NCBI GenBank assembly: GCA_016873775.1
Contig: VGWC01000010.1
Coordinates: forward strand, 1 to 49,828
Reading direction: 5' to 3'
DNA from: Ignavibacteria bacterium
GTDB lineage: Bacteria > Bacteroidota > Ignavibacteria > UBA10030 > F1-140-MAGs086
Length of the DNA: 49,828 nt
In this document: piece by piece, positions 24,346-33,494 of the stretch
How positions within the stretch are numbered: position 1 is the stretch's first letter
How the letters are laid out: each line of letters starts with the position of its first letter
The notes under the pieces: generated by a model
What the model saw: only the letters and a program-made list of their open reading frames with translations
Told to the model about the DNA's origin: nothing
Database searches by the model: none
Position numbers and translations under genes: made by a program

Positions 24346-26529
24346 ATGGCAGCAGCAGCACGAAGAAATACAGTAGCACTCGAAGGTGGTTTAACAAACG
24401 GTAAATCACGAAACGGGCGTAGAAACGGCAACGGTTCATCACCTCATTTGCCGCGAACAGGAATATTGCGTGCGTTTGAGATACTCGGCACGAACACCGA
24501 TGTAATGATTGCAATTGGAGTGATTTCAATCATTACCGTGCTTGTCATTCCATTACCTCCACAATTTCTTGATGTTTTACTCACGCTCAACATAACACTT
24601 TCCATTATTACACTAATGGTTTCAGTGTACTTAAAAACTCCCCTTGAGTTTTCCGTTTTTCCCGGACTTCTTCTTCTACTCACATTGTTTCGCTTGTCGT
24701 TGAATATAGCATCAACGCGTTTAATTTTAGGAGAAGCATACGCCGGCGAAGTGATTCAAGCGTTCGGTTCGTTTGTAGTAAAAGGAAATTACGTAGTTGG
24801 ATTTATCATCTTTATTATTCTCATTATTATTCAATTCGTCGTCATCGTAAAAGGATCAGGTCGTGTTTCGGAAGTTGCTGCGCGATTTACGTTGGATGCA
24901 ATGCCGGGAAAACAAATGGCAATTGACGCTGACTTAAACGCCGGAATGATTGACGAAGCAACTGCACGCACACGCCGTCAAAATATTGCGAGAGAAGCGG
25001 ATTTTTATGGTGCGATGGATGGTGCAAGTAAATTTGTTAAAGGAGATGCGATTGCCGGATTAGTTATAAACATAGTGAACCTATTAGGCGGACTTGTTAT
25101 TGGAATGTTACAAGAAGGATTTTCATTTACAGATGCCGTTCAAAAATACACATTGCTCACTGTTGGAGACGGATTAGTTACACAAATTCCCGCATTGATT
25201 GTAGCAACCGGAGCCGGTATTGTTATTACGAGAAGTTCTTCCTCCGGAGGTACGCTTGATATTGAGTTAAAGCAACAACTCTTCGGAAATCCCAAAGTGC
25301 TGTATGTTGTCGCAAGTACGTTGCTGTTCTTTGCAATTATTCCGGGACTTCCTGGGATTCCGTTTCTCTTACTTGCATTTATTACGGGAGGAATAGGATA
25401 CTTGACAACCAAAGAAAAACTATTGCAAGAAGAAGAAAAGGCACAACCGCCAATTACTCCCGTTGTTGAACGTGAAGAAAAAGTTGAGGAATACTTGCAA
25501 GTTGACCCGTTGGAATTGGAAATTGGCTATGGTTTAATATCTATTGTTGATGAATCGCAAGGAGGAGATTTATTCAAACGAATCGGAAATTTGAGAAAAC
25601 AACTTGCTATTGATTTAGGAATTATTGTTCCTGCTATTCGTGTACGCGATAATCTGCAACTTGAACCGAATGAATACGTTTTCAAAATTCGCGGGAATGT
25701 TTCAGGAAGAGATTTTCTCCGAATAGGAAGAATTTTAGCGATGAGTCCCGGTGAAATCGGAGAACACATTGATGGAATTGAAGTTCGCGACCCTGCTTTT
25801 GGATTACCTGCAGTATGGATTGCGGAACGAGAGCGAGAGCGCGCAGAACTTTCCGGTTATACAGTTGTAGAACCATCGGCAGTATTATCTACACACTTAC
25901 AGGAAATCATAAAACGAAACGCATACAAGATTCTTGGGCGTCAAGAAGTTCGAAAACTCATTGAGAACTTAAAGAAAGATTATCCCGCAATTGTTGAAGA
26001 ATTGACACCGGAACTATTGCCGCAAGGTATGGTTCAAAAAGTATTACAGAATTTATTGAAAGAAGGTATTCCTGTTCGCGACCTCGTCTCAATTTTAGAA
26101 GCGTTAATTGATTATGCGCGTGTAACAAAAAATGTTGACGTTCTCACTGAATATGTTCGTCATTCTCTTTCGGAAACCATTGCGCGTTTGTATCAAGACG
26201 AACGCGGCGTTGTTCATGGAATTGCGATGGGTCCTCGACTAGAGCAAGCAATTATCTTGGCGGTGCAATCACAAAAAGAAATCGGTCCAAGTCTTGGGTT
26301 ATCGCCGTCGCTCATTCGTTCCATTCACTCGGGATTAACCAAAGCGATGGAAACAGCGATAGCCACTGGTTATTTGCCAATCATTATTTGTGCGGCAACA
26401 GTTCGTCCGTATTTCTTTAGAATGATTCATACAACATTTCACAATGTATCCGTGCTTTCATTTACAGAATTGCCGCCGGAAATGGAAATTGAATTTATCG
26501 GTAAAGTGGAGATAAACGATGAAGGTTAA
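24346..26529 (+). CDS. flhA: Flagellar export gate protein FlhA
   Basis: FlhA forms the nonameric export ring and proton channel. Eight membrane helices occupy about residues 45-350, with the conserved cytoplasmic FHIPEP-type loop TLDAMPGKQMAIDADLNAGM and READFYGAMDGASKFVKGDA. The large cytoplasmic domain follows from about residue 390 (LELEIGYGLISIVDE) and ends VSVLSFTELPPEMEIEFIGK. An unusually polar, Gly/Asn/Arg-rich N-terminal 40 residues precedes the first helix. It overlaps flhF by 11 bases. Confidence 0.96.
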   Translation: MAAAARRNTVALEGGLTNGKSRNGRRNGNGSSPHLPRTGILRAFEILGTNTDVMIAIGVISIITVLVIPLPPQFLDVLLTLNITLSIITLMVSVYLKTPLEFSVFPGLLLLLTLFRLSLNIASTRLILGEAYAGEVIQAFGSFVVKGNYVVGFIIFIILIIIQFVVIVKGSGRVSEVAARFTLDAMPGKQMAIDADLNAGMIDEATARTRRQNIAREADFYGAMDGASKFVKGDAIAGLVINIVNLLGGLVIGMLQEGFSFTDAVQKYTLLTVGDGLVTQIPALIVATGAGIVITRSSSSGGTLDIELKQQLFGNPKVLYVVASTLLFFAIIPGLPGIPFLLLAFITGGIGYLTTKEKLLQEEEKAQPPITPVVEREEKVEEYLQVDPLELEIGYGLISIVDESQGGDLFKRIGNLRKQLAIDLGIIVPAIRVRDNLQLEPNEYVFKIRGNVSGRDFLRIGRILAMSPGEIGEHIDGIEVRDPAFGLPAVWIAERERERAELSGYTVVEPSAVLSTHLQEIIKRNAYKILGRQEVRKLIENLKKDYPAIVEELTPELLPQGMVQKVLQNLLKEGIPVRDLVSILEALIDYARVTKNVDVLTEYVRHSLSETIARLYQDERGVVHGIAMGPRLEQAIILAVQSQKEIGPSLGLSPSLIRSIHSGLTKAMETAIATGYLPIIICAATVRPYFFRMIHTTFHNVSVLSFTELPPEMEIEFIGKVEINDEG

Positions 26530-27838
26530 AAAATTTGTAGGACCAACGTTGCGTTCAGTTACCGAACAAATGAAAACGGAGTTCGGTGACAATGCAATTA
26601 TATTAAACACACGAAAAGTGCCACACGGTGGTTTGTTCAGTTTTCTTGGCAGAGATTTGTTAGAAATAACCGCAGGAGTTGAAGATGATGTGTTGGATGT
26701 ACTGGACATTGGGAACCAACGTTCTGCAAACCCAGGTTCCGAAAAAACATTTGACTACATTCTGTCTCGCTTTCAATCTGATACAACGAATTTAGATGAA
26801 TCAACGAGAAAAATTAGCGGTGTTCCTGCGGCAAAAAACGGCAACATAGAAGGAGAAGATGTTACAGAAATTCTGTCGAATTTATCGAAAGATGTTGAGC
26901 GAAAGCAGCGCGGAAACAAAATAGACTTTCCGACGACATCACGCTCGGATTTGCATAATTTGAAAGATGAATTAAACGATGTAAAACATACATTGCGAGA
27001 AATAGTTGAGCAACTGAAATACAGTAAAATGCCAAGTCTTCCCGATCATTTACGACGGGCATTTGTTACACTTGTCGGACAAGATGTGAACGAGCAACTT
27101 GCGGCGCAAATTGTTCAATCCATTTATGCGCATTTGAGCGGAGAGCAACTTGATGACGATACATTAGTTGAACAGCGGTTGTTATCCGAGATGGCAAAAA
27201 TGATTCGAACTGCAGGTGCCATTGAGCAAAAACTTGGAAGGGCAAAAGTTGTTGTGTTTGTTGGTCCAACAGGTGTAGGAAAAACAACGACGATTGCAAA
27301 ACTTGCGGCAATCAACAAGTTATTCAACGGATTAAACGTTGCGTTGATCTCTGCTGATACGTACCGCATTGCAGCAATTGAACAACTGCGAACGTTTGCG
27401 GCAATTGCAAACATTGAAATGGATGTAGTGTATCGTCCCGGTGAAATGCAAAAAGCAATCAGAAAACACAAGACGAAAGACGTCATAATTGTTGATACAT
27501 TTGGAAGAAGTCAGCGGGAAACAAAAGGACTAACACAATTACGAAAATTTCTCGATGTTGCAGACCCCGACGAAGTTCATCTCGTTCTCTCCGCCGCTTC
27601 GAATGAAAAAACAATGATAGATATTTGCGAACGATTTGACGTTGCAAAACCCAATCGCCTCGTCTTTTCGAAAGTAGATGAATCTGCTACATTTGGTCCG
27701 TTGTTGAATATTTCGTACAAAACCGGAATTCCTATTTCATATATCACTACGGGACAAACTGTTCCCGACGATATCGTTATAGCAGATTCATTGAAAATAG
27801 CAACAATGATTTTTCGCGGAGTAATTTACGATGTTTGA
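26519..27838 (+). CDS. flhF: Flagellar SRP-type GTPase FlhF
   Basis: FlhF is an SRP-family GTPase that places flagella and sets their number. It has the basic N-terminal B domain (MKVKKFVGPTLRSVTEQMKT), a helical N domain and the G domain with P-loop GPTGVGKT at residues 249-256 and SADTYRIAAIEQLRTFA. The G3 motif, DTAGR in almost all SRP GTPases, here reads DTFGR (residues 326-330); I checked the codons (GAT ACA TTT GGA AGA). The G4 motif is SKVDE. It overlaps flhA by 11 bases and flhG by 8 bases. FlhF with FlhG suggests a controlled, probably polar, flagellar pattern. Confidence 0.95.
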   Translation: MKVKKFVGPTLRSVTEQMKTEFGDNAIILNTRKVPHGGLFSFLGRDLLEITAGVEDDVLDVLDIGNQRSANPGSEKTFDYILSRFQSDTTNLDESTRKISGVPAAKNGNIEGEDVTEILSNLSKDVERKQRGNKIDFPTTSRSDLHNLKDELNDVKHTLREIVEQLKYSKMPSLPDHLRRAFVTLVGQDVNEQLAAQIVQSIYAHLSGEQLDDDTLVEQRLLSEMAKMIRTAGAIEQKLGRAKVVVFVGPTGVGKTTTIAKLAAINKLFNGLNVALISADTYRIAAIEQLRTFAAIANIEMDVVYRPGEMQKAIRKHKTKDVIIVDTFGRSQRETKGLTQLRKFLDVADPDEVHLVLSAASNEKTMIDICERFDVAKPNRLVFSKVDESATFGPLLNISYKTGIPISYITTGQTVPDDIVIADSLKIATMIFRGVIYDV

Positions 27839-28655
27839 CCAAGCAGCAAAACTTCGTACGATTGCTTCTCGCCATAGAGAAGAACTTTCTAAAGTTGTAA
27901 CACCAAAGCTGATAACAGTTACCAGTGGAAAAGGCGGAGTCGGGAAAAGTATGATTTCATTGAATCTTTCTCTTGCAATTGCAGGGTTAGGGAAACGCGT
28001 GCTTCTCGTGGATGTGGATTCAAACTTAGCAAATCTTGATGTATTAATAGGAATGACGCCGACGTATCGTTTGAGTCATGTACTGCGAGGAGAAAAAACA
28101 ATTGATGAAGTTGCAGTTCCTGTGTGGAAGACTATGCGCATCATCCCGGGAAGTTCCGGAGACATTCGATTTCCGCTCATTGATACGGAAGTTCAGTTAA
28201 AATTATTCGAAGATTTACGTTCGTTGGAACAGCCGTATGACTATATTCTGCTTGATACGGGCGCAGGATTAAATTCTGAAGTAGTAACATCAGTAATCAA
28301 TACGGATGAAGCATTAGTCATTACTACTCCCGAGCCGACTGCCGTAATGGATGCGTATGCTGTAATTAAAACAGTATGTCTTGAATCATCAGAAAAACTA
28401 AAACTCAATTTAATTGTCAATGCAGCATGGTCTCCGTTGGATGCGGAAGAAACAGGAAGAAAATTGCAAATGGTTGTTAATCATTTTTTAAAAACACATA
28501 TAAATTATTTAGGATTCGTACCGTACGATAAAAACGTACATCACGCAGTACTGGAGCAGCAGCCGGTGATATTACGATTTCCTCGTTCTGCTTCTGCTCT
28601 TTCAATTCAAAAAATAGCGCAAACAATTATTAAACAACCCAAAACATATAATTAA
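27831..28655 (+). CDS. flhG: MinD-like ATPase FlhG (FleN/YlxH)
   Basis: FlhG is a MinD/ParA-type ATPase that limits flagellar number by stimulating the FlhF GTPase. A short N-terminal region (DQAAKLRTIA), used in other species to act on FlhF, precedes the deviant Walker A SGKGGVGKS at residues 32-40. The LLVDVDSNLANLDVLIG segment and YDYILLDTGAGL follow. The length of 274 residues is usual. It overlaps flhF by eight bases. In many bacteria FlhG also dampens the master regulator FleQ, which would fit the sigma54-type promoter at flgB; no FleQ homologue lies in the window. Confidence 0.94.
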   Translation: MFDQAAKLRTIASRHREELSKVVTPKLITVTSGKGGVGKSMISLNLSLAIAGLGKRVLLVDVDSNLANLDVLIGMTPTYRLSHVLRGEKTIDEVAVPVWKTMRIIPGSSGDIRFPLIDTEVQLKLFEDLRSLEQPYDYILLDTGAGLNSEVVTSVINTDEALVITTPEPTAVMDAYAVIKTVCLESSEKLKLNLIVNAAWSPLDAEETGRKLQMVVNHFLKTHINYLGFVPYDKNVHHAVLEQQPVILRFPRSASALSIQKIAQTIIKQPKTYN

Positions 28656-28676
28656 CTCTGAAAGGTTGTCAAAAAT

Positions 28677-28958
28677 ATGATTCGATTTATTACTGAATTT
28701 GGTCTCTTTATTTTTTGTATGGCTGGTGTGTTATATGGAACTCGAGGATACTCTATAGTTGATATAGTAACGTACTCGTTTCTTTTTTTCATCAGTACAT
28801 TATCCCTTGCATTTTTGTGTCTCGCCGCTTTTGGTACCGAACAAAAAGAAAACGGTGATGGCAATGGTGCGGGAAAACTTTCGACGCCAGGTGAACAGTC
28901 GCCAAGTATAACAGTACCGCCAGCAACTCAGCCGAGTGGTTTTGGCACACTACAATAA
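28677..28958 (+). CDS. Small two-helix membrane protein, unknown function
   Basis: I do not recognise this 93-residue protein. Two membrane helices are visible (about residues 5-20 and 27-51), followed by a Gly/Asn/Pro/Thr-rich tail (residues 55-93) that looks disordered. GAAAGG precedes the ATG. It lies between flhG and fliA, a place occupied by chemotaxis genes in the Bacillus operon, and its short spacings (21 bases before, 21 after) make it part of the flagellar transcript. A structural or localisation role at the flagellar base is possible but not shown. Confidence 0.65.
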   Translation: MIRFITEFGLFIFCMAGVLYGTRGYSIVDIVTYSFLFFISTLSLAFLCLAAFGTEQKENGDGNGAGKLSTPGEQSPSITVPPATQPSGFGTLQ

Positions 28959-28979
28959 TAACAGAATCAGGTTATTGTC

Positions 28980-29753
28980 GTGAGAGAAGGTTTATTACCG
29001 CAACTCGAAGATACTTCAATGCATATTGAATTTCGGAAAGATAGGCAAAATAAGAATTCCAAAGAGCAAATGATTCTTCGCTACTTTGGATTAGTACGGT
29101 ATGTACTTCACCATTTGCATTTGGCGCGTGGGTATGTTTTATCGAACGAAGATTTGTTGCATTTTGGCATTCTTGGATTGAATGAAGCTATAGAAAATTT
29201 TGACCCGAATAAAATGGTCAAGTTTGAAACGTATGCTATTCCCAGAATTCGCGGAACCATTTTAGATGAAGTACGAAAAATAGATTGGGTTCCCCGCGCA
29301 GTTCGAAAACAGATGCGAGAGGAAGGGAAAAACAATCCAGAATTATTACAGTATCGTCAATTTGAACAGTACCGAGAACGTGTAGCTCAAAAATTATCGC
29401 TTACACTTTCAGATTACGACAGAGTTGTTGATGAAGCGCAGAAAACTACTACTGGAGATGGAAATCATTTACGCAAGAACGGACATATTTCTGATATGGA
29501 TGAATTTATTGATGAAGGTTCGCTGGACCCGAGTCAGTTGATTACTGAAGTTGAAGCAAAAGAAATGATCGTCGAAAGAATAGAAGCGCTTCCGAAAAAA
29601 CAGCAGATCGTTATTGCGTTGTTTTATTACGAAGAACTTTCATTCACTGAAATAGCGCAAGTACTGAAATTATCAGTATCTCGAGTATCGCAAATTCACT
29701 ACGAAGCGTTAGCAACACTTCGTAAAGAATTACGTGTAGTATATAATGCATAA
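28980..29753 (+). CDS. fliA: Flagellar sigma factor FliA (sigma28/SigD)
   Basis: FliA directs transcription of late flagellar genes. Region 2 covers about residues 36-104 with EDLLHFGILGLNEAIENFDP, FETYAIPRIRGTILDEVRK and IDWVPRAVRKQ, all typical of the FliA/SigD class. Region 4 near the C-terminus is LSFTEIAQVLKLSVSRVSQI. The length of 257 residues is normal. The start is GTG at 28980; an internal ATG at 29019 is an alternative. No flgM anti-sigma gene is in the window. It overlaps the HDOD gene by eight bases. Confidence 0.95.
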   Translation: MREGLLPQLEDTSMHIEFRKDRQNKNSKEQMILRYFGLVRYVLHHLHLARGYVLSNEDLLHFGILGLNEAIENFDPNKMVKFETYAIPRIRGTILDEVRKIDWVPRAVRKQMREEGKNNPELLQYRQFEQYRERVAQKLSLTLSDYDRVVDEAQKTTTGDGNHLRKNGHISDMDEFIDEGSLDPSQLITEVEAKEMIVERIEALPKKQQIVIALFYYEELSFTEIAQVLKLSVSRVSQIHYEALATLRKELRVVYNA

Positions 29754-30630
29754 GAAGAAACAACATACATTAACTGAGCAGGAAATACGAGACAGATTAA
29801 ACACGTTGTCCCATTTTCCTGTGCTTGATTCGTTTTCTATAGATATTTTACAACTGTTGGAAGAACCATCAACAACGCCGTTGCATATACTTCGCGCAAT
29901 AGAAACAAATCCTTCGCTTGTTGTTCAGATACTTAAGAAAGCAAATTCGCTGCTTTACGGATTTCCACGAAAAATTAGCACCGTTGAGTTTGCACTTTCT
30001 ATTATTGGATTCGATATCATCAAAGAAATAATTGCATTGCAAATTCTTCATTCGCATTTTGAACAGAAATCTGAATGTTCGATTCAATCGTTATGGGAAC
30101 ATTCGTTTTCGACCGCGGTTATTGCGAAACGAATTGCGCGGGATGTCGAATACCCTGTTGTTGGAGAAGCATTTACTGCCGGACTGCTTCACGATATAGG
30201 AATAGCAGTTTTTCAATATCAGTTTGCGAATGAGTTTTCCATAATAATGAATAATACTAAAAAAACCGGAACAACATTTGAAGAAGAAGAGCAACGAATT
30301 TTCGGAGAATATCATCACGCCATTGTTGGCGGATGGCTTGCAGAACGTTGGAATTTTTCACCATCAATTGTGGAATCAATTACATTTCATCACAATCCGA
30401 CAAATGCAAGAAAATACCAACTACTTTCTGCTATTGTGCATTGCGCAGAAGTTTTTTCGAACAATTATTCATCGGAAAAAATATTGTTCGATTCTCATTC
30501 TACGTATAACGCTTCGGCAGTGCAATTGTTAGAATCGCGATATGCTGGTTTTGAACGTCGTTTTCTCCATCAAGAAAATATGTACAGCGTGGAAAAAATT
30601 TCTTTGAGTAACGAAACGGTTACGCTATGA
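29746..30630 (+). CDS. HDOD-domain signalling protein
   Basis: Residues about 13-240 form an HDOD domain, a relative of HD phosphohydrolases. Visible landmarks are LLEEPSTTPLHILRAIETNP, ILKKANSLLYGFPRKISTVE, and the HD pair His149-Asp150 in GLLHDIG, followed by EYHHAIVGGWLAERW. HDOD proteins mostly act in signalling and lack proven catalysis. It starts inside fliA (8-base overlap) and overlaps the GAF-protein gene by four bases, so it is translated with the flagellar sigma factor. I infer a motility-linked signal protein, possibly scaffolding or cyclic-nucleotide responsive; the sequence does not settle which. Confidence 0.85.
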   Translation: MHKKKQHTLTEQEIRDRLNTLSHFPVLDSFSIDILQLLEEPSTTPLHILRAIETNPSLVVQILKKANSLLYGFPRKISTVEFALSIIGFDIIKEIIALQILHSHFEQKSECSIQSLWEHSFSTAVIAKRIARDVEYPVVGEAFTAGLLHDIGIAVFQYQFANEFSIIMNNTKKTGTTFEEEEQRIFGEYHHAIVGGWLAERWNFSPSIVESITFHHNPTNARKYQLLSAIVHCAEVFSNNYSSEKILFDSHSTYNASAVQLLESRYAGFERRFLHQENMYSVEKISLSNETVTL

Positions 30631-31664
30631 AACAGGTTGCCAAAGAACGTACTACGATTACAAACGAAGAAGTATCGTTGTTGCGAACAGTGCTTCCGCA
30701 ACTTGAAGAAGTGATGGAACAGCGCGAATCGTATATCAAAGCACTCGAAAAAACTATTGATGTGTTGAAAAACGAGATAACACCGAATGCATTAAGTACT
30801 TTTCGTCAAACGTATTTTTTTAATGATATGATGTCGTTGCAACGTCGCTCGTATGTTCTTTCAGTATCAGAAACTCCAGAAAAACTGTTAAACCAATTAT
30901 ATAACTTTGTTTGCGAATTGGTGCACGTTCAGGAACTCAATGTGTTTTTGATGGAATCAGATAAAAATACGTTTGTCCCTTTTGTTCCCGAAAAAAAAGT
31001 ACTTACCAGTGAAATGAAAGATTTTCTCAAGAGTGGAATCGCATCTTGGGTGATGGAAGAAAAATCCGTCATTATTATTCCACAGAACGATATGCCCGCT
31101 CCGATAACTGAATCGTATGTAATACTTCCGATGTTGTTAGCGCAAAAACAATTGGGCGTTATCATCGTACAAGTAAAACAAAAGGTAGAAGATTATACGA
31201 ATCTCCAGCGCCGTGCGCTACAACTTCTCGCAAATCAAGCATCCGTTGGCGTGTATTATTTATTACGAATGAAATTAACTCAACAAAATTCGGAAGAAAT
31301 TTCACTTGGAGAATTATTGCAGCGATGTATTGATTTTAACGGGAAAGAAAAATTTTCATTGAGTTATACCAATGATTTTCCTTTTATCAACGGAAACACT
31401 TATTTGATGAGAGATGCGTTTACTTCGTTATTACAATCGCTCGAAACGAAAGAGGTTATTGTAATACGACTTGTGAGAACAGCGTATTTTGCTATTGTAC
31501 AAATTGCATTACATTCAAAAACCGAAGAGTTTCAAAAAAATGAAAAATATCTTTCAGCGAAAAATATTTTTCATCTGCAACACGGAGATATTTTGGTACA
31601 GAGCGGCGATTCAGGAATCAATCTCAATGTTTTTTTACCGTTGAAGAAAGAATATGTGCAATAA
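30627..31664 (+). CDS. GAF-domain protein with degenerate kinase-like C-terminus
   Basis: A helical N-terminus (about residues 10-50, probably coiled coil) precedes a GAF-like sensory domain at about 85-215 (LYNFVCELVHVQELNVFLME, then LPMLLAQKQLGVIIVQVKQK). The remainder, to residue 345, recalls the dimerisation and ATPase parts of a histidine kinase (NTYLMRDAFTSLLQSLETKE, SGDSGINLNVFLPLK). However, no H-box and no clear N or G boxes are visible, so catalysis is unlikely. There is no membrane segment. It overlaps the HDOD gene and the next gene, and probably works with both downstream of fliA. The GAF ligand is unknown. Confidence 0.7.
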   Translation: MKQVAKERTTITNEEVSLLRTVLPQLEEVMEQRESYIKALEKTIDVLKNEITPNALSTFRQTYFFNDMMSLQRRSYVLSVSETPEKLLNQLYNFVCELVHVQELNVFLMESDKNTFVPFVPEKKVLTSEMKDFLKSGIASWVMEEKSVIIIPQNDMPAPITESYVILPMLLAQKQLGVIIVQVKQKVEDYTNLQRRALQLLANQASVGVYYLLRMKLTQQNSEEISLGELLQRCIDFNGKEKFSLSYTNDFPFINGNTYLMRDAFTSLLQSLETKEVIVIRLVRTAYFAIVQIALHSKTEEFQKNEKYLSAKNIFHLQHGDILVQSGDSGINLNVFLPLKKEYVQ

Positions 31665-32664
31665 AAGTCTTATATTTTGCTTCGTTGCAATGCTTGTGTT
31701 TTTTAGTCATATAAGTAAAGCAGATAAACGTGTTGATTTTATTCCGTCGCACAAAGTTTCGCCGTTGGATTCTCAAAAACAATCGTATGTTGGAAAAGGG
31801 AATGTGATTTCTAAACAACAAAAAGAAGAAATAATTCCAACAATTCAAACGAATAATAATTCGGTGCAAAATGAAGAAAACAAAAATATTGAGAAGAAAC
31901 GAACGATTCGAGAAAAGGTAAAAAGAGAACGACCAACGCGCAATAAAGCAATAATTACGGACAACAACGTTATTCAGCAAACACTGAATGGAAATACACC
32001 GGATTCAACATTGCACCAATCAGAAACGAATAACGTAGCGGATACTTCAAGAGATGATTCGCAAGTTCAAGAAGAAGAAAAGAAACCAATTCCTGCTTCA
32101 GTGAAGGAAGAAAACGGAGTGTTTGTTCGCTCTGTTTTTGTGTTAGCGTTGCTCGTTATCATTGGAGCGTTTGTATTGCTCGGTTTGCAATTGACCGGAT
32201 ATTTTTCTAATAAATCAAAGCTCCCGATCTCCACATTTACGAGAAGTGTTGATGAAGAGATTGTTCCGGCAATTCAACAACCGAAGAAAAAAGAGCACGA
32301 TATTTTTGCAACAATTAGTGAAAGAGAAACTAATCAGATAACTGACAAAGAAGATGAACTGATTGAAGAGATAGAATCGGCTAATGATGCGGTAAATTAT
32401 GAAACTGTGTATTTAGCAAGGCAATTCGGGCGAGGTAATGGAGAAGTGGAACTTGCAATGAAAATGATGACGCATCGAAAACCATCGGTGGTTTCGTCGC
32501 AATATTCTTATCAAGCGACAATGATTGGAACGACGGATGCACAGAATAAACCGGGACGAAAAAAAGATGCAAGTGTAATAGCAAAAAAATTAGGAATCGG
32601 GAAAGGCGAAGTTCTTTTGGCTCGTCATCTCGAAGATTTAGAATATCATCATACGAAAGGATAA
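31654..32664 (+). CDS. Membrane protein in the swrB position, DUF2802-like C-terminus
   Basis: The protein starts with a signal-like hydrophobic stretch (residues 1-23), then a long polar Lys/Glu/Asn-rich region. A membrane helix lies at about residues 157-182 (VFVLALLVIIGAFVLLGLQL), followed by a C-terminal part with two related motifs: VYLARQFGRGNGEVELAMKM (about 251-270) and IAKKLGIGKGEVLLARHL (about 309-326). A single motif of this kind ends DUF2802/DUF6115 proteins and SwrB-like proteins. Downstream of sigD, Bacillus also has swrB, an activator of flagellar assembly. Homology is an inference from motif and position. It overlaps the GAF gene by 11 bases. Confidence 0.65.
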   Translation: MCNKSLIFCFVAMLVFFSHISKADKRVDFIPSHKVSPLDSQKQSYVGKGNVISKQQKEEIIPTIQTNNNSVQNEENKNIEKKRTIREKVKRERPTRNKAIITDNNVIQQTLNGNTPDSTLHQSETNNVADTSRDDSQVQEEEKKPIPASVKEENGVFVRSVFVLALLVIIGAFVLLGLQLTGYFSNKSKLPISTFTRSVDEEIVPAIQQPKKKEHDIFATISERETNQITDKEDELIEEIESANDAVNYETVYLARQFGRGNGEVELAMKMMTHRKPSVVSSQYSYQATMIGTTDAQNKPGRKKDASVIAKKLGIGKGEVLLARHLEDLEYHHTKG

Positions 32665-32670
32665 AATTAT

Positions 32671-33438
32671 ATGCCTATTGAAGGAATAGACGCTGCTGCA
32701 AAATTTATGCGTCCACTTATGTTACGAATGCAAGTCATATCCAACAATTTAGCGAACGTTGATTCCATAGGATTCAAACGCGGAAAATTGTTCGTTGAAT
32801 TATTGAACGAAGGTGAACCGACAGTTCAGCAATACGACACAGGATTGGGAGAATATCTCCCGGGAACAAAGGTTACCGAAGTACCCGATTTTACACAAGG
32901 AGAACTTCAACAAACGAGCAACGCATTTGATTTTGCGGTTGACGGTCCAGGTTTTTTTGTCGTGGAAACTCCCGATGGAATACGTTATTCTCGCGCAGGA
33001 AACTTTATGGTATCTCCTGATGGTGAATTACGAACGAAAAATGGATATACTGTTCTTGGACAAAACGACAGTGCAATAACGTTTCCGAATTTTACGAATT
33101 TAAAAAAAGAAGATATTGCTGTAACTCCATTAGGAGAAATTTTTGTTCAGCATATTTACATTGGACAATTAAAAATAGTTGGGTTTGCAAGCCAAGAGCA
33201 ACTGAAAAAAGTTGGCGCTTCGCTTTTTATGCCAAGAGAAAATGTTGAACCGATTCCGATTGACCCAGATAAAGTTTTTGTGCGTCAAGGATTTCTTGAA
33301 GGTTCTAACGTTGATGGAATCGAAGAAATGGTTGAAATGATAGAACTTATGCGCCAATTTGAAACCGGTCAACGATTAATTCAAACGCAAGACGAATCGG
33401 TAAGTCGTTCATTGGAAGTTGGTAGATTGTCGTCGTAG
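32671..33438 (+). CDS. flgF: Flagellar basal-body rod protein FlgF
   Basis: This rod-class protein has the N-terminal motif SNNLANVDSIGFKRGKLFVE (from about residue 25) and the FlgF/FlgG core FAVDGPGFFVVETPDGIRYS, RAGNFMVSPDGELRTKNGY. It ends with the helix GIEEMVEMIELMRQFETGQR. Of the two neighbouring rod genes this is the less FlgG-like and comes first, so I call it FlgF (255 residues, usual length). The position fits the flgF-flgG order. It follows the SwrB-position gene by six bases and is 56 bases from flgG; the gap is T/A-rich with no clear promoter. Confidence 0.88.
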   Translation: MPIEGIDAAAKFMRPLMLRMQVISNNLANVDSIGFKRGKLFVELLNEGEPTVQQYDTGLGEYLPGTKVTEVPDFTQGELQQTSNAFDFAVDGPGFFVVETPDGIRYSRAGNFMVSPDGELRTKNGYTVLGQNDSAITFPNFTNLKKEDIAVTPLGEIFVQHIYIGQLKIVGFASQEQLKKVGASLFMPRENVEPIPIDPDKVFVRQGFLEGSNVDGIEEMVEMIELMRQFETGQRLIQTQDESVSRSLEVGRLSS

Positions 33439-33494
33439 TTTTTTTTTACAAACAAATTTTATTTTTTTTATTCACAATATAAATAAACAATAGT

